The notes below the pieces were generated by a model. It saw nothing but the letters and a program-made list of their open reading frames with translations, did not search any database and was not told the origin of the DNA. DNA of 7,499 nucleotides from Verrucomicrobiota bacterium (GTDB lineage Bacteria; Verrucomicrobiota; Verrucomicrobiia; Verrucomicrobiales; Verrucomicrobiaceae), in contig JAEYUU010000108.1 of the NCBI GenBank assembly GCA_023429545.1, forward strand, positions 1 to 7,499. Direction: 5' to 3'. Below, in pieces: positions 1 to 6,696 of the stretch (its first letter is position 1; the number at the start of each line of letters is the position of its first letter). The position numbers and the translations under genes were made by a program.

Positions 1-174
1 GAAGGGAGATATCATCGCGCCAATGGCAAAGGCGCCGTAGGCCGCGCCGATTTGCTCACCACCAAACTTGAGGGTGTTCGCGAGGTAGGCCCCCATGCTC
101 GCATACCATGACCCCCAGATGAAGTACTGGAGGAACATAAAGCACGACAGCTTCGTCTTGAGCGCGGTTTGCAT
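1..174 (-). CDS. NupG-like nucleoside:H+ symporter (MFS), N-terminal fragment, cut by window edge
   Basis: Only the first 58 codons are present; the frame is open to base 1, so the gene continues beyond the window. The start of the protein ([18 protein letters not shown]) resembles the first transmembrane helix of the nucleoside:H+ symporter family of the major facilitator superfamily. The pattern FLQY-x-IWGSW, then G-x-Y about eight residues on, then [15 protein letters not shown] parallels E. coli NupG (FLQ-x-x-LWGSW, LKFDG, IGAVY), recalled from memory. Members import nucleosides across the inner membrane using the proton gradient; full-length proteins have about 400 residues and 12 helices. 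I chose the ATG at 174 because it puts the helix at the usual distance from the N-terminus. In-frame ATGs at 207 and 201 would add 9-11 residues, and no start has a clear ribosome binding site. The family call is good; the true substrate is unknown. Confidence 0.8.
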   Translation of the reverse strand, partial: MQTALKTKLSCFMFLQYFIWGSWYASMGAYLANTLKFGGEQIGAAYGAFAIGAMISPF

Positions 175-434
175 GGAGCACCAATACGCAGCGGCTCGCA
201 TCTCCATTCATTCAGGTGGCTCACACCCCCCTCATCATCACTAAACTGTCGGGATGCGGCACAGAACTATCATGATGTCGACGGTGGACCTCACGTGCGG
301 CGGACTGGAGCAAAGGGTGGAGCGTCAGAGTGAGCAGCGAGCCATAGTCACTCGGGTGGTGGAAGGCCCTTCGGGCTATCCAGATTTCACCATCGCCGGC
401 CGAAGAATCGGTCCATCCAAGGATTTCGTCACCC
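175..434. other. 260-base intergenic region between PilZ-like gene and nucleoside symporter gene
   Basis: This gap lies downstream of the PilZ-like gene and upstream of the symporter gene, both on the minus strand. It would have to hold the terminator of the first and the promoter of the second. I see a small GC hairpin at 369-379 (GCCC-TTC-GGGC on the plus strand) without a T-tract. I see no convincing -35/-10 pair on the minus strand. A plus-strand open frame from 254 crosses the region, but it runs antisense into the PilZ-like gene and has no recognisable motif, so I do not call it a gene. Confidence 0.5.
369..379 (-). terminator. Weak hairpin downstream of PilZ-like gene, possible terminator
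   Basis: A four-base-pair GC stem (GCCC/GGGC) with a three-base loop lies about 55 bases after the PilZ-like stop codon. No run of T follows on the minus strand, so it lacks the signature of an intrinsic terminator. It could be chance in GC-rich DNA. Confidence 0.15.
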
Positions 435-794
435 TCAGTTCATTCCGAAAAGCTCGGCGCCGGGGATGCGCTTGCAGGCGCTGGCGCTGTGGCAGCCCTC
501 GGCGAGCGTCAGAATCTGCTGCAGTTCCTTGGGGAGGCTGGAGAAGAGCAGGGTCACCTTGAACGTCCCTCGTGTCTCCTCCGCCGGCACGCACTCCACC
601 ACCCAGCCCTGCACATTCCATTCCTGGGCAACGCCAAGGATATTCGTCTGCACGGTGAGGGTGATCTCAGAAGAGACCTCCAGAGTCCTGGCATTCAGAA
701 ACACCACTCCGGTGGAACTGATGGAGCACATGCGCGTGGCTGTGCACTTGCGAGCCTGGAGCTTGGTCCGTCGGGATTTTGCTTTCGAAGCCAT
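435..794 (-). CDS. Small PilZ-like domain protein with degenerate c-di-GMP motif
   Basis: The predicted 119-residue soluble protein starts MASKAKSRRTKLQARK and has no signal peptide or membrane segment. Its pattern is that of a PilZ-type beta-barrel: a basic N-terminus, then SISSTGVVFLNA (compare the PilZ consensus D/N-x-S-x-x-G followed by hydrophobic strands), then EITLTVQT, WNVQGWVVECV and a late strand FKVTLLFSSLP followed by a helix KELQQILTL. PilZ domains bind cyclic di-GMP and control motility, exopolysaccharide or secretion. Here the acidic/Asn residue of the second motif is Ser, and no RxxxR motif stands at the usual distance before it, so nucleotide binding is doubtful. The tail holds Cys and His (HSASACKR). 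The gene follows oppC by 69 bases on the same strand and may be read through from it. The frame extends upstream to a TTG at 842, which would give 135 residues. That TTG lies inside a perfect TTGACA hexamer, which could instead be a -35 box. Neither start has a clear ribosome binding site. The fold assignment is moderate. Confidence 0.6.
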   Translation of the reverse strand: MASKAKSRRTKLQARKCTATRMCSISSTGVVFLNARTLEVSSEITLTVQTNILGVAQEWNVQGWVVECVPAEETRGTFKVTLLFSSLPKELQQILTLAEGCHSASACKRIPGAELFGMN

Positions 795-863
795 AAGGTC
801 TGCGACGGACGTCACCGTGGCGTGGAGCACGCCTTGTGTCAATGCACAGAATACAATTGAGGC

Positions 864-1859
864 TCAGTCCGCGCTTTTCGGGTCAAAGGCATCGCGCAAC
901 CCATCTCCCAGAAAGTTGAGCGCCAGCAGACAGGCGGACATGAGCGTGGCGGGGAAGGCCAGCAACCACCACTTGCTGTCGAGCGGGTTGATCACCTGCG
1001 CGCCATCCTTGAGCAGCGATCCCCAACTCGCCGCCGGGTCATCGATGCCCAACCCGAGGAAGCTGAGGAAGCTCTCATCGCGGATCACCGCCGGGATGGT
1101 GAGGGTGAGGTAGGTGAGCACGATGGTGCTGAGGTTTGGCCAGAGGTGCTTCCACAGGATGGCCCATCCACTCTGGCCCATGGCGCGCGCGGCGGTGACG
1201 AAGGCCAGTTCCTTGAGCACCAGCACCTGTCCACGCACGATGCGCGCCATGGTGAGCCACTGGATGAAGCTCAGCGCGATGACCAGGATGATGATGCGCG
1301 AATAGGGAATGAGATCGCCGGCAAACCCCTCCAGCCACAACCAGTGCCTCTCCTGCCCATGCAAACGCAAGGAGTCCAGCGCGTCCTTGAAATGTCCATC
1401 GAATGCGGAGATGAAGATCATCACAAACAACAGGCTGGGCACCGAGTTCAGGATGTCCACGAGCCGCATCATCCCGCCGTCCACGCGGCCGCCCGCATAA
1501 CCGCTCACCATGCCGTAGATGCCGCCAATGAGCAGGCTCACAAAAGCCGCCACCAATCCCACGCCCAGGCTGACCTGCGCGCCCATGAGCAGGCGGTAGA
1601 AAAGATCCTGGCCATTCACATCCGTGCCGAGGATATGGGTGAGCTTCCCGTCCACACTGGTGCTCATTGGCGGAAGGAAGGAGCCATCACTTACCTCCTT
1701 GAGGCCGTCCGGAAGAAGGAAGGGAACAACGATCGCCGCCAGTGCCACAAAGACGAGGAACCACAGCGACACCATGGCCACACGGTTTCGCTTCAGCACG
1801 TCCCAGCCATTGGGCGGGGCGGTCCAGCGATTCGCGGTGATGGAGCTTGCTTCAGCCAT
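864..1859 (-). CDS. Peptide/nickel-type ABC transporter permease, OppC/DppC family
   Basis: The 331-residue inner-membrane protein forms one half of the channel of a peptide- or oligosaccharide-type ABC importer, pairing with the OppB-like protein encoded just upstream. Family hallmarks in order: a cytoplasmic N-terminus, TM1 near residues 29-49, the LGTDVNGQDLFYRLL motif (77-91) before TM2, helices near 99-117, 138-153 and 189-205, the ATPase-contacting EAA loop AARAMGQSGWAILWKHLWPN (223-242), the ESFLSFLGLG motif (262-271), and a last helix near 300-318 ending LNFLGDGLRDAFDP. The end matches the LGDxLRDxLDP tail of OppC. Residues 154-188 form an extra, probably periplasmic loop of about 30 residues (rich in Trp, His and charged residues) between TM3 and TM4, where typical family members are short. 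The ATG overlaps the end of oppB by 8 bases, which suggests translational coupling. No binding protein or ATPase gene is in the window, so the substrate cannot be given. Confidence 0.93.
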   Translation of the reverse strand: MAEASSITANRWTAPPNGWDVLKRNRVAMVSLWFLVFVALAAIVVPFLLPDGLKEVSDGSFLPPMSTSVDGKLTHILGTDVNGQDLFYRLLMGAQVSLGVGLVAAFVSLLIGGIYGMVSGYAGGRVDGGMMRLVDILNSVPSLLFVMIFISAFDGHFKDALDSLRLHGQERHWLWLEGFAGDLIPYSRIIILVIALSFIQWLTMARIVRGQVLVLKELAFVTAARAMGQSGWAILWKHLWPNLSTIVLTYLTLTIPAVIRDESFLSFLGLGIDDPAASWGSLLKDGAQVINPLDSKWWLLAFPATLMSACLLALNFLGDGLRDAFDPKSAD

Positions 1860-2775
1860 GGAGCTTGATGCGCTTGTCCAGGAAGGTGTAGGTCACATCC
1901 ACCGCGAAGTTGAAGAACACGAGCAGCGCCGAGTACACAATGACCGCGCCGCAAAGGAGGAAGGGGTCGACGTTCTGGATGCCATTCACGAACACCATGC
2001 CGATGCCGGAGATGTTGAACACGCTCTCCACCACGAAAGACCCGGTGAGCACGTAGGCAGCCATGGGGCCGAGGTACGTGACCACCGGCAGGATGGCCAC
2101 CTTCAGCGCGTGCCGCATCAGCGCCGTGCTGTCATCCAACCCCTTGGCCTTGGCGGTGCGCATGTAGTTCTGCGACATGACATCGAGGAGGCTGTTCCGG
2201 GTGAGCCTCGCCACATAGGCCAAGAACGGCAGGCCAAGGCAGATGGAGGGTAGAATCAACTGCCGCCACGTCCCAAAGCCGCCGATGGGCAGCCACCCGA
2301 GCCATAGCCCGAGCACCGCAATCATCAACGGCCCCGTGATGAACGTGGGAATGCTGATGGCCCCCAAGGCGAAGAACATCGCGGACACATCCACCCACGA
2401 GTCACGACGCAAGGCCGCAATGAATCCACAGGCCACGCCCCCGATGGAAGCAATGAGGAAGGCGCAGGCGCCGAGTGTGAGCGAATTGGGCAGCTTCTGC
2501 CGGAGGATTTCCGTCACGGTGAGATCGCGGTACTTCACCGAGATCCCGGGATCCTGATGCACCACAAGTGCCCAGAGATATGCCCCAAGCTGGTCCCAGA
2601 TGCTGCCATCGAGCCGGTATTTCTTCTCCAGTTCCGCCTTCACATGCGGCGGCGGCTCCTTTTCCCGGTCAAACGGCCCACCCTTCTGCAACCGCACCAA
2701 AAGGAACGTCAGCGACACGACACAGAACAGCACCACCAGGCTGCTGAGGAATCGGCGCAGGATAAACGCGGGCAT
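1852..2775 (-). CDS. Peptide/nickel-type ABC transporter permease, OppB/DppB family
   Basis: The 307-residue inner-membrane protein is the first permease subunit of an Opp/Dpp-type importer. Hallmarks in order: MPAFILRRFLSSL leading into TM1 (about 9-28), a periplasmic loop with a Pro/charged stretch (33-60), KLPNSLTLG (94-102) before TM2, SIPTF (141-145) in TM3, WLPIGG (161-166), the Y-x-ARLTRNSLLDVM stretch (187-200), the EAA loop RTAKAKGLDDSTALMRHALK (206-225), and VVESVFNISGIGM (248-260). Length is normal for the family. Its last bases (ATGGCTGA, 1852-1859) contain the start of oppC. The ATG at 2775 has no Shine-Dalgarno sequence. Candidate promoter boxes lie directly upstream, so this may be the first gene of a short oppB-oppC(-PilZ) transcript. 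Peptides are the default guess for substrate, but oligosaccharide transporters share this family. Confidence 0.93.
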   Translation of the reverse strand: MPAFILRRFLSSLVVLFCVVSLTFLLVRLQKGGPFDREKEPPPHVKAELEKKYRLDGSIWDQLGAYLWALVVHQDPGISVKYRDLTVTEILRQKLPNSLTLGACAFLIASIGGVACGFIAALRRDSWVDVSAMFFALGAISIPTFITGPLMIAVLGLWLGWLPIGGFGTWRQLILPSICLGLPFLAYVARLTRNSLLDVMSQNYMRTAKAKGLDDSTALMRHALKVAILPVVTYLGPMAAYVLTGSFVVESVFNISGIGMVFVNGIQNVDPFLLCGAVIVYSALLVFFNFAVDVTYTFLDKRIKLHG

Positions 2776-2782
2776 CGCGCGC

Positions 2783-2810
2783 TGATTGTGGCGGGAGTGC
2801 TGGAGAAATC
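2783..2810 (-). promoter_or_regulatory. Candidate sigma70-type promoter of oppBC
   Basis: On the minus strand TTGATT (2805-2810) and CACAAT (2783-2788) are separated by 16 bases, each matching four of six consensus bases. The -10 box ends only 7 bases before the oppB ATG at 2775. Transcription would therefore start at or next to the start codon, giving a leaderless mRNA, which fits the absence of a ribosome binding site. The match is modest and could be chance. Confidence 0.3.
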
Positions 2811-2854
2811 AACAGGGATGGTGGGAGGTGGTGCGCGGCAGGGGAGTTTCTGGT

Positions 2855-2927
2855 TAACCGCAGAGAAGCAAAGAGGCAAAGGACGCAGAGGATTTGCTGC
2901 TTCGTTGCTTTGCGTTTCACCTTTGGT
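2855..2927. repeat. Phased GCAGAG/GCAAAG intergenic element (AACCGCAGAG type)
   Basis: On the plus strand hexamers GCAGAG (2860-2865), GCAAAG (2868-2873), GCAAAG (2876-2881) and GCAGAG (2885-2890) recur at 8, 8 and 9-base steps after TTAACC. The opposite orientation follows with CTTTGC (2908-2913) and CTTTGG (2921-2926), so the whole is an imperfect inverted repeat: GAAGCAAAG (2865-2873) can pair with CTTTGC plus TTC (2908-2918) across a two-base bulge, and outer ACC (2857-2859) with GGT (2925-2927). From memory, elements of the form AACCGC-AAAGACGC-AAAG are scattered between genes in Verrucomicrobia, Planctomycetes and other environmental bacteria, with no settled function. It directly follows the dehydrogenase stop codon, so it could form a 3' mRNA structure or mark the transcript end. 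There is no T-tract. Confidence 0.7.
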
Positions 2928-5900
2928 CTACTCCACCCGCACCTCGCCCCAATAACCGAATTCCCAGGCCCAGCCGGAAGCGGCGCCTTCGAGTTGAAGG
3001 GTGACTTCCTTGCCGGCGTACTCGCTGAGATCGGCGGTCACGGTCTTCCAGCGTTCGCCATCATGATCGATGACCTGCTTCTTCACGACCTTGCCATTTA
3101 CTTTCACACGCAGTTCCCAATCGCCTTGATCATGCGCGGCGACGATGGCGGTGAGCTTATGCGGCTTGTCGGTCTCCAGCTTCATCGTGCGTTCCAATAC
3201 GGTGGGCTTGTCCTTGGCGAAGGGATGCATCAGCAGCACGTTCTTGCGCCCGTGGAAGTCGGAAAGCTTCACCGGGGTGCGTTCGAACTCAGGAGCGCTC
3301 ACCTTCCACTTGGGATTCCACAATGAGACGCTTTCCCAGTCAGGCTTGTGCCAGATGCTACCGGTCGATTTCTTCGCCGCTTCGCCACCTTCCACGCCCT
3401 TGGCGAGCATGTCCTTTTTCTCCTTCGTCAGCGGTCCTTCTTCCGGCGGGGCGAGCACGTACCAGACGAGATTACGGAACTGCTCATCCGGCAATTGGCC
3501 GAAACCAGCGGGCATGAGGCTCTGGTGGGTGTTCTCCAGCTTCGCGAGTTGATCGCGTGGCACGATCTGCTCAGCACCGCCGGCGGCGAGGAGCTTGATG
3601 TGCGCCGGGGTGTCTTCCACCAAGCGACCCGCAAGTGTGCGGCCATCCTTCGTGGAGGCGATCATGTTCTCGTAGCCATTTCCGATGATCTGATTCGGAT
3701 CGATCACATTGGCGAGCAGTGCATCCAGGTTGCTGCGACCACTGCCGATGAGATCCGGCCCCACCTTCTGTCCACCACCGTGGAAAGGATGACAGATGGC
3801 GCAGGTGGCCTGGAACATCAGCTTGCCTTGTTCGAGATCTGGCGTGCCCGCGAGCGCCGCCTTCTTCTTGGTCTCAATCAAGGTCTTCACATCCGCGGAA
3901 GATTCTTTCCAGGCACCGAGCACGCGGAAGGCCAGGTCACGCACCGCCTTGTCGCTGTTCGTCGCCAGCGCACGACGCACCGGCACGGGGAACTCAGCCC
4001 CGCTGACTTTCTTCTCTTCAATCGCCGTGAGCATGAGCTTCGCCCAATCCACACGACCGGACAGCGCTTCCAGCGCGGCAAGACGGATGGAGAAGTCCTT
4101 GGAGGTAGCCAGCGTGATGAGCACGGGCGGGAAGCCTTCACCACCAAGATCTCCGGCAGCTCGAATGCCTTCCACGCTCACCGCGGCAGGAAGCTTTTCA
4201 GCCAGCAGCTTCGCCAACCCGGCGCGCACGGCATCGGTCTTCACCCGGCGCAGGGTCTTGATGGCCTGCACGCGTTCCGTTGTCGGAGTCGCCTCATTGA
4301 CTGCCAGATCGATGAGAGCATTGGTCGCTTCTGCATCGCCCCACAGCACCGCAAGCTGCCCCGCTTGCTTGCGCACATCGGCGTTGTCGTTCTTCTTCCA
4401 CGCAGCGAGCTGCTTCGTGACGTCCGCGGTGGGTTTGATGATGCCCGACTCCTGGCCCTTCACCAGGCCATCCAGTGCATGCGCCAACAGGCTATCGTGC
4501 GCCTGGAGCTTCTCGCAGAAGGATACCCCCACATTCAAATTCTCAGCATTCCTTGTGTCGCAAAGGCGACGCATGGATTTGTAGGCGAGCGTACGAGAGA
4601 GAGGCTGTGACTCTCCAGCAATATCCGCGAGACGCTGGATGGTTTCCTCTGGCTTTGCTGCAAGCATCGGCTCCAGCGCCATCCAGATTTTGAAACTCAG
4701 GTACGTATCTTCGCCGGCCTTGCTCGTTTGGATAAGGGACGCAAGTGCCTGGAGATCGACGGGAGAAGGGTTGATCGCCTCGCGACGATTCACCGTGAGG
4801 TTTCCTGTCAGAGTTTGCCGTAAAGCTGTGGCCACAGCAGCACGAACTGTGGGACTGGCATCCGCCGCTAGCCGTGGCAATTCGCCTGCTCCAGCTTGGT
4901 CTGGGAACTCTCCCATGGCGCGTGCGAACCAGGCGCGCTGGCCTTCGAGCGAACTCGTCGCCGCCCTGAGAATCTCGGGATTTCTCCTCATGCTTTCCAA
5001 AGTCCAAAAGGCTTCGAGGTTTTTTCCCGCATACGCCTTCTTGTTCAACTCATCGAGCACCTCCTGTGGATAGCGACCTGCTTCCTTGAGCATCCGTCGC
5101 GCCGTGCGTCGCATCCAACTATTGGAGTGCTCCAGCACCTTCACCAGATCCGCCGTCTCAAGCTTCTTCAAATCCAAATCCTTCTTCTCACGGCTCTCAG
5201 GTTTCGCACCCTTCGTCACCACACGCCACACACGCCCGCGTGCGCGGTCCACACCCTCGGGATTCGCCTTCGCATTCTGGTAGCAGGGATACTTGTCGCA
5301 CCAGTCCATGATCCACAGATTCCCATCCGGACCGGTCTGCGTGCTCACGGGGCGGAACCAGCCGTCATTGGCACGCAGGAAGTCGCGCACGGGCTCTGCC
5401 TTGAAGGAAGCGCCCACCGGGGTCACCTTCTCTTCATGGATGGCATTGTCGTGGATGTTCCCAATGAAGAGGTGACCATGCGTGTCCTTCGGGTATACTC
5501 CACCCTGATAGATCTGGATACCAGCATAGGCTGCGCGAAAGTGCTTGTGCTTCACAATGCTGGGCAGCAGCTCATACGCATAGGGGTTCTCCGGCGCGCC
5601 ACCCTGCCGCACATAGATGCCACCGGGAGCCATGTGGAAGAGGTGGTCAATCACGCAGGCGCTCACGAAGAAGTTGCCATTCGCGTCGAAGTCGCAGCCC
5701 CACGGGTTGCTGGTGCCATCGGCAAACACTTCGAACTCACCCGTGAGCGGTTTGCAGCGGCCGATGCCAGCATCAAACTTAAAACCCTTCTCTGCGGGCT
5801 CACCGGGACGGCGCACCTTGGAGTTCGTAAAGACGCCGTGCGTCATGTACAGCCAGCCATCGGGACCCCACGAGAAGCTGTTGATGAGCTCGTGCGTGTC

Positions 5901-6527
5901 CTCACGACCAAAGCCCGTCAGCACCACACGCCACTCGTCCGGCTTGTCATCACCATCGTTGTCCTTGAAATGCAGCAGGTGCGGTTGCTGGCCGATGTAC
6001 ACCCCGCCATCGCCGCAGATGATGCCGCAAGCCATGTCCAAGCCCTGGAGAAATACGGTGCGCTTGTCCGCAACGCCGTCATTGTCCGTGTCCTCAAGGA
6101 TGAGCACGCGGTCACGCGGAATCTTGCCCGCCGACTCCTTGTTCTCCCCTTTGCAAAGATCCGGCACGGGACGGTAGTTGCTGTCAGTGGCCGGCTGGCC
6201 GAAGGGGCGCTTCTCCACAGGCAGAGGCGTACCCTCAGGATACTCATAGAGCTCCACCACCCAGAGCCGGCCGCGATGGTCCCACGTCATGGCCACGGGG
6301 TTCTGCACCATGGGTTCGTGCGCGATGCAGCGCTCCTCATAGCCCTCGGGCACGGTCATCTTCTTGCGGGCATCTTCAGGACTGGGGCACTCCGACTGCG
6401 CAGGCGCGCGGGCGCCTTCCAGCTCTTTTGCCTGGGCTTGCAGCACCGAAGAGGCGATGGCAGAAAAAGTCAGCGCCAGCAACGGGCTGAGAATACGGGC
6501 ATGGGACTGCCAGCGAGGAACGATCAT
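2928..6527 (-). CDS. Exported PVC-type heme-binding CxxCH dehydrogenase-like protein (Piru_Ver_Nterm, HEAT, cytochrome c)
   Basis: The 1199-residue protein has a Sec-type signal peptide (basic start, hydrophobic 12-29, likely cut after AQA at 31-33). Residues about 55-437 match the 'putative membrane-bound dehydrogenase' domain of Planctomycetes and Verrucomicrobia (TIGR02604 type), a beta-propeller related to soluble quinoprotein sugar dehydrogenases. Repeated G-x-LW/LY turns are visible (RGRLWVVELYEYP, GPDGWLYMTHG, DGNLWIMDWCD), as are two Asp-rich calcium-like loops (DTDNDGVAD, 147-154; DNDGDDKPD, 189-197). Residues about 455-885 are helical and HEAT-like. A cytochrome c domain follows (about 895-1028) with CAICH (909-913) for covalent heme and MP at 1005-1006 as likely axial ligand. 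Residues about 1060-1199 form a beta-rich, Trp-rich module, possibly ligand- or carbohydrate-binding. The predicted role is oxidation of an unknown substrate outside the inner membrane with electron transfer to heme. I chose ATG 6527 because it begins the signal peptide. The frame stays open upstream to 7019, but that part is antisense to the proteinase gene. No ribosome binding site is visible. Confidence 0.92.
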   Translation of the reverse strand: MIVPRWQSHARILSPLLALTFSAIASSVLQAQAKELEGARAPAQSECPSPEDARKKMTVPEGYEERCIAHEPMVQNPVAMTWDHRGRLWVVELYEYPEGTPLPVEKRPFGQPATDSNYRPVPDLCKGENKESAGKIPRDRVLILEDTDNDGVADKRTVFLQGLDMACGIICGDGGVYIGQQPHLLHFKDNDGDDKPDEWRVVLTGFGREDTHELINSFSWGPDGWLYMTHGVFTNSKVRRPGEPAEKGFKFDAGIGRCKPLTGEFEVFADGTSNPWGCDFDANGNFFVSACVIDHLFHMAPGGIYVRQGGAPENPYAYELLPSIVKHKHFRAAYAGIQIYQGGVYPKDTHGHLFIGNIHDNAIHEEKVTPVGASFKAEPVRDFLRANDGWFRPVSTQTGPDGNLWIMDWCDKYPCYQNAKANPEGVDRARGRVWRVVTKGAKPESREKKDLDLKKLETADLVKVLEHSNSWMRRTARRMLKEAGRYPQEVLDELNKKAYAGKNLEAFWTLESMRRNPEILRAATSSLEGQRAWFARAMGEFPDQAGAGELPRLAADASPTVRAAVATALRQTLTGNLTVNRREAINPSPVDLQALASLIQTSKAGEDTYLSFKIWMALEPMLAAKPEETIQRLADIAGESQPLSRTLAYKSMRRLCDTRNAENLNVGVSFCEKLQAHDSLLAHALDGLVKGQESGIIKPTADVTKQLAAWKKNDNADVRKQAGQLAVLWGDAEATNALIDLAVNEATPTTERVQAIKTLRRVKTDAVRAGLAKLLAEKLPAAVSVEGIRAAGDLGGEGFPPVLITLATSKDFSIRLAALEALSGRVDWAKLMLTAIEEKKVSGAEFPVPVRRALATNSDKAVRDLAFRVLGAWKESSADVKTLIETKKKAALAGTPDLEQGKLMFQATCAICHPFHGGGQKVGPDLIGSGRSNLDALLANVIDPNQIIGNGYENMIASTKDGRTLAGRLVEDTPAHIKLLAAGGAEQIVPRDQLAKLENTHQSLMPAGFGQLPDEQFRNLVWYVLAPPEEGPLTKEKKDMLAKGVEGGEAAKKSTGSIWHKPDWESVSLWNPKWKVSAPEFERTPVKLSDFHGRKNVLLMHPFAKDKPTVLERTMKLETDKPHKLTAIVAAHDQGDWELRVKVNGKVVKKQVIDHDGERWKTVTADLSEYAGKEVTLQLEGAASGWAWEFGYWGEVRVE

Positions 6528-6696
6528 GGCGTGCGAGGAGTATAAATGGCGTGGGAAAGCTGAAAAAATCCTACGGGAAATCGTCTTGGTGCTGACAGAC
6601 AATCTTTGTGAAAAATCGGACATCCCGCATGGGTTCCCCATCCGCTTTGGTGAAGTTCTTGCACAATGAGCGGCTTTCCTCCATGCTCTGCCCCCC
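6528..6696. promoter_or_regulatory. Divergent intergenic region between dehydrogenase-like gene and serine proteinase gene
   Basis: These 169 bases must hold promoters for both flanking genes, which point away from each other. On the minus strand TATACT (6539-6544) is a good -10 match, 11 bases before the dehydrogenase ATG; the -35 position 17 bases further upstream is only TTTTTC. This would give a leader of only a few bases. For the plus-strand gene I see CACAAT at 6662-6667 about 30 bases before its ATG, but no -35 partner. The central part (6561-6620) is AT-richer than the surroundings, as expected for a promoter region. No operator palindrome is obvious. Confidence 0.4.

Larger units (their letters stand above)
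2776..2927. other. 152-base intergenic region between dehydrogenase gene and oppB
   Basis: This region separates the stop codon of the 1199-residue protein gene from the oppB start, both on the minus strand. Its right half (2855-2927) is a phased GCAGAG/GCAAAG element; its left half carries a weak promoter candidate for oppB. A short open frame reading through here on the minus strand has a Leu/Arg/Cys-rich translation and is not a believable protein. Confidence 0.7.

Noticed and set aside
254..562. 102-codon plus-strand frame starting in the left intergenic gap
   Set aside because: No ribosome binding site or recognisable motif, and its second half is antisense to the PilZ-like gene and becomes Arg/Ser-rich. 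I could not support it as a gene.
2860..2913. CRISPR-like array from the regularly spaced hexamers
   Set aside because: Units of 6-8 bases with no spacers and with inverted copies do not fit CRISPR repeat-spacer structure.
2669..2920. 83-codon minus-strand frame across the repeat element, translation with LCVLCLFASLRL
   Set aside because: This Leu/Cys/Arg pattern is what the GCAGAG/GCAAAG repeat yields when translated, and the rest overlaps oppB in another frame. Such frames are a known source of spurious hypothetical proteins.
3348..4610. 420-codon plus-strand open frame antisense to the HEAT and cytochrome regions
   Set aside because: Same reason: no recognisable domain, composition typical of an antisense shadow.
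4896..6545. 549-codon plus-strand open frame antisense to the dehydrogenase-like gene
   Set aside because: His/Arg/Leu-rich low-quality translation without motifs, lying wholly opposite a well-supported gene. It is a shadow frame from high GC at third codon positions.
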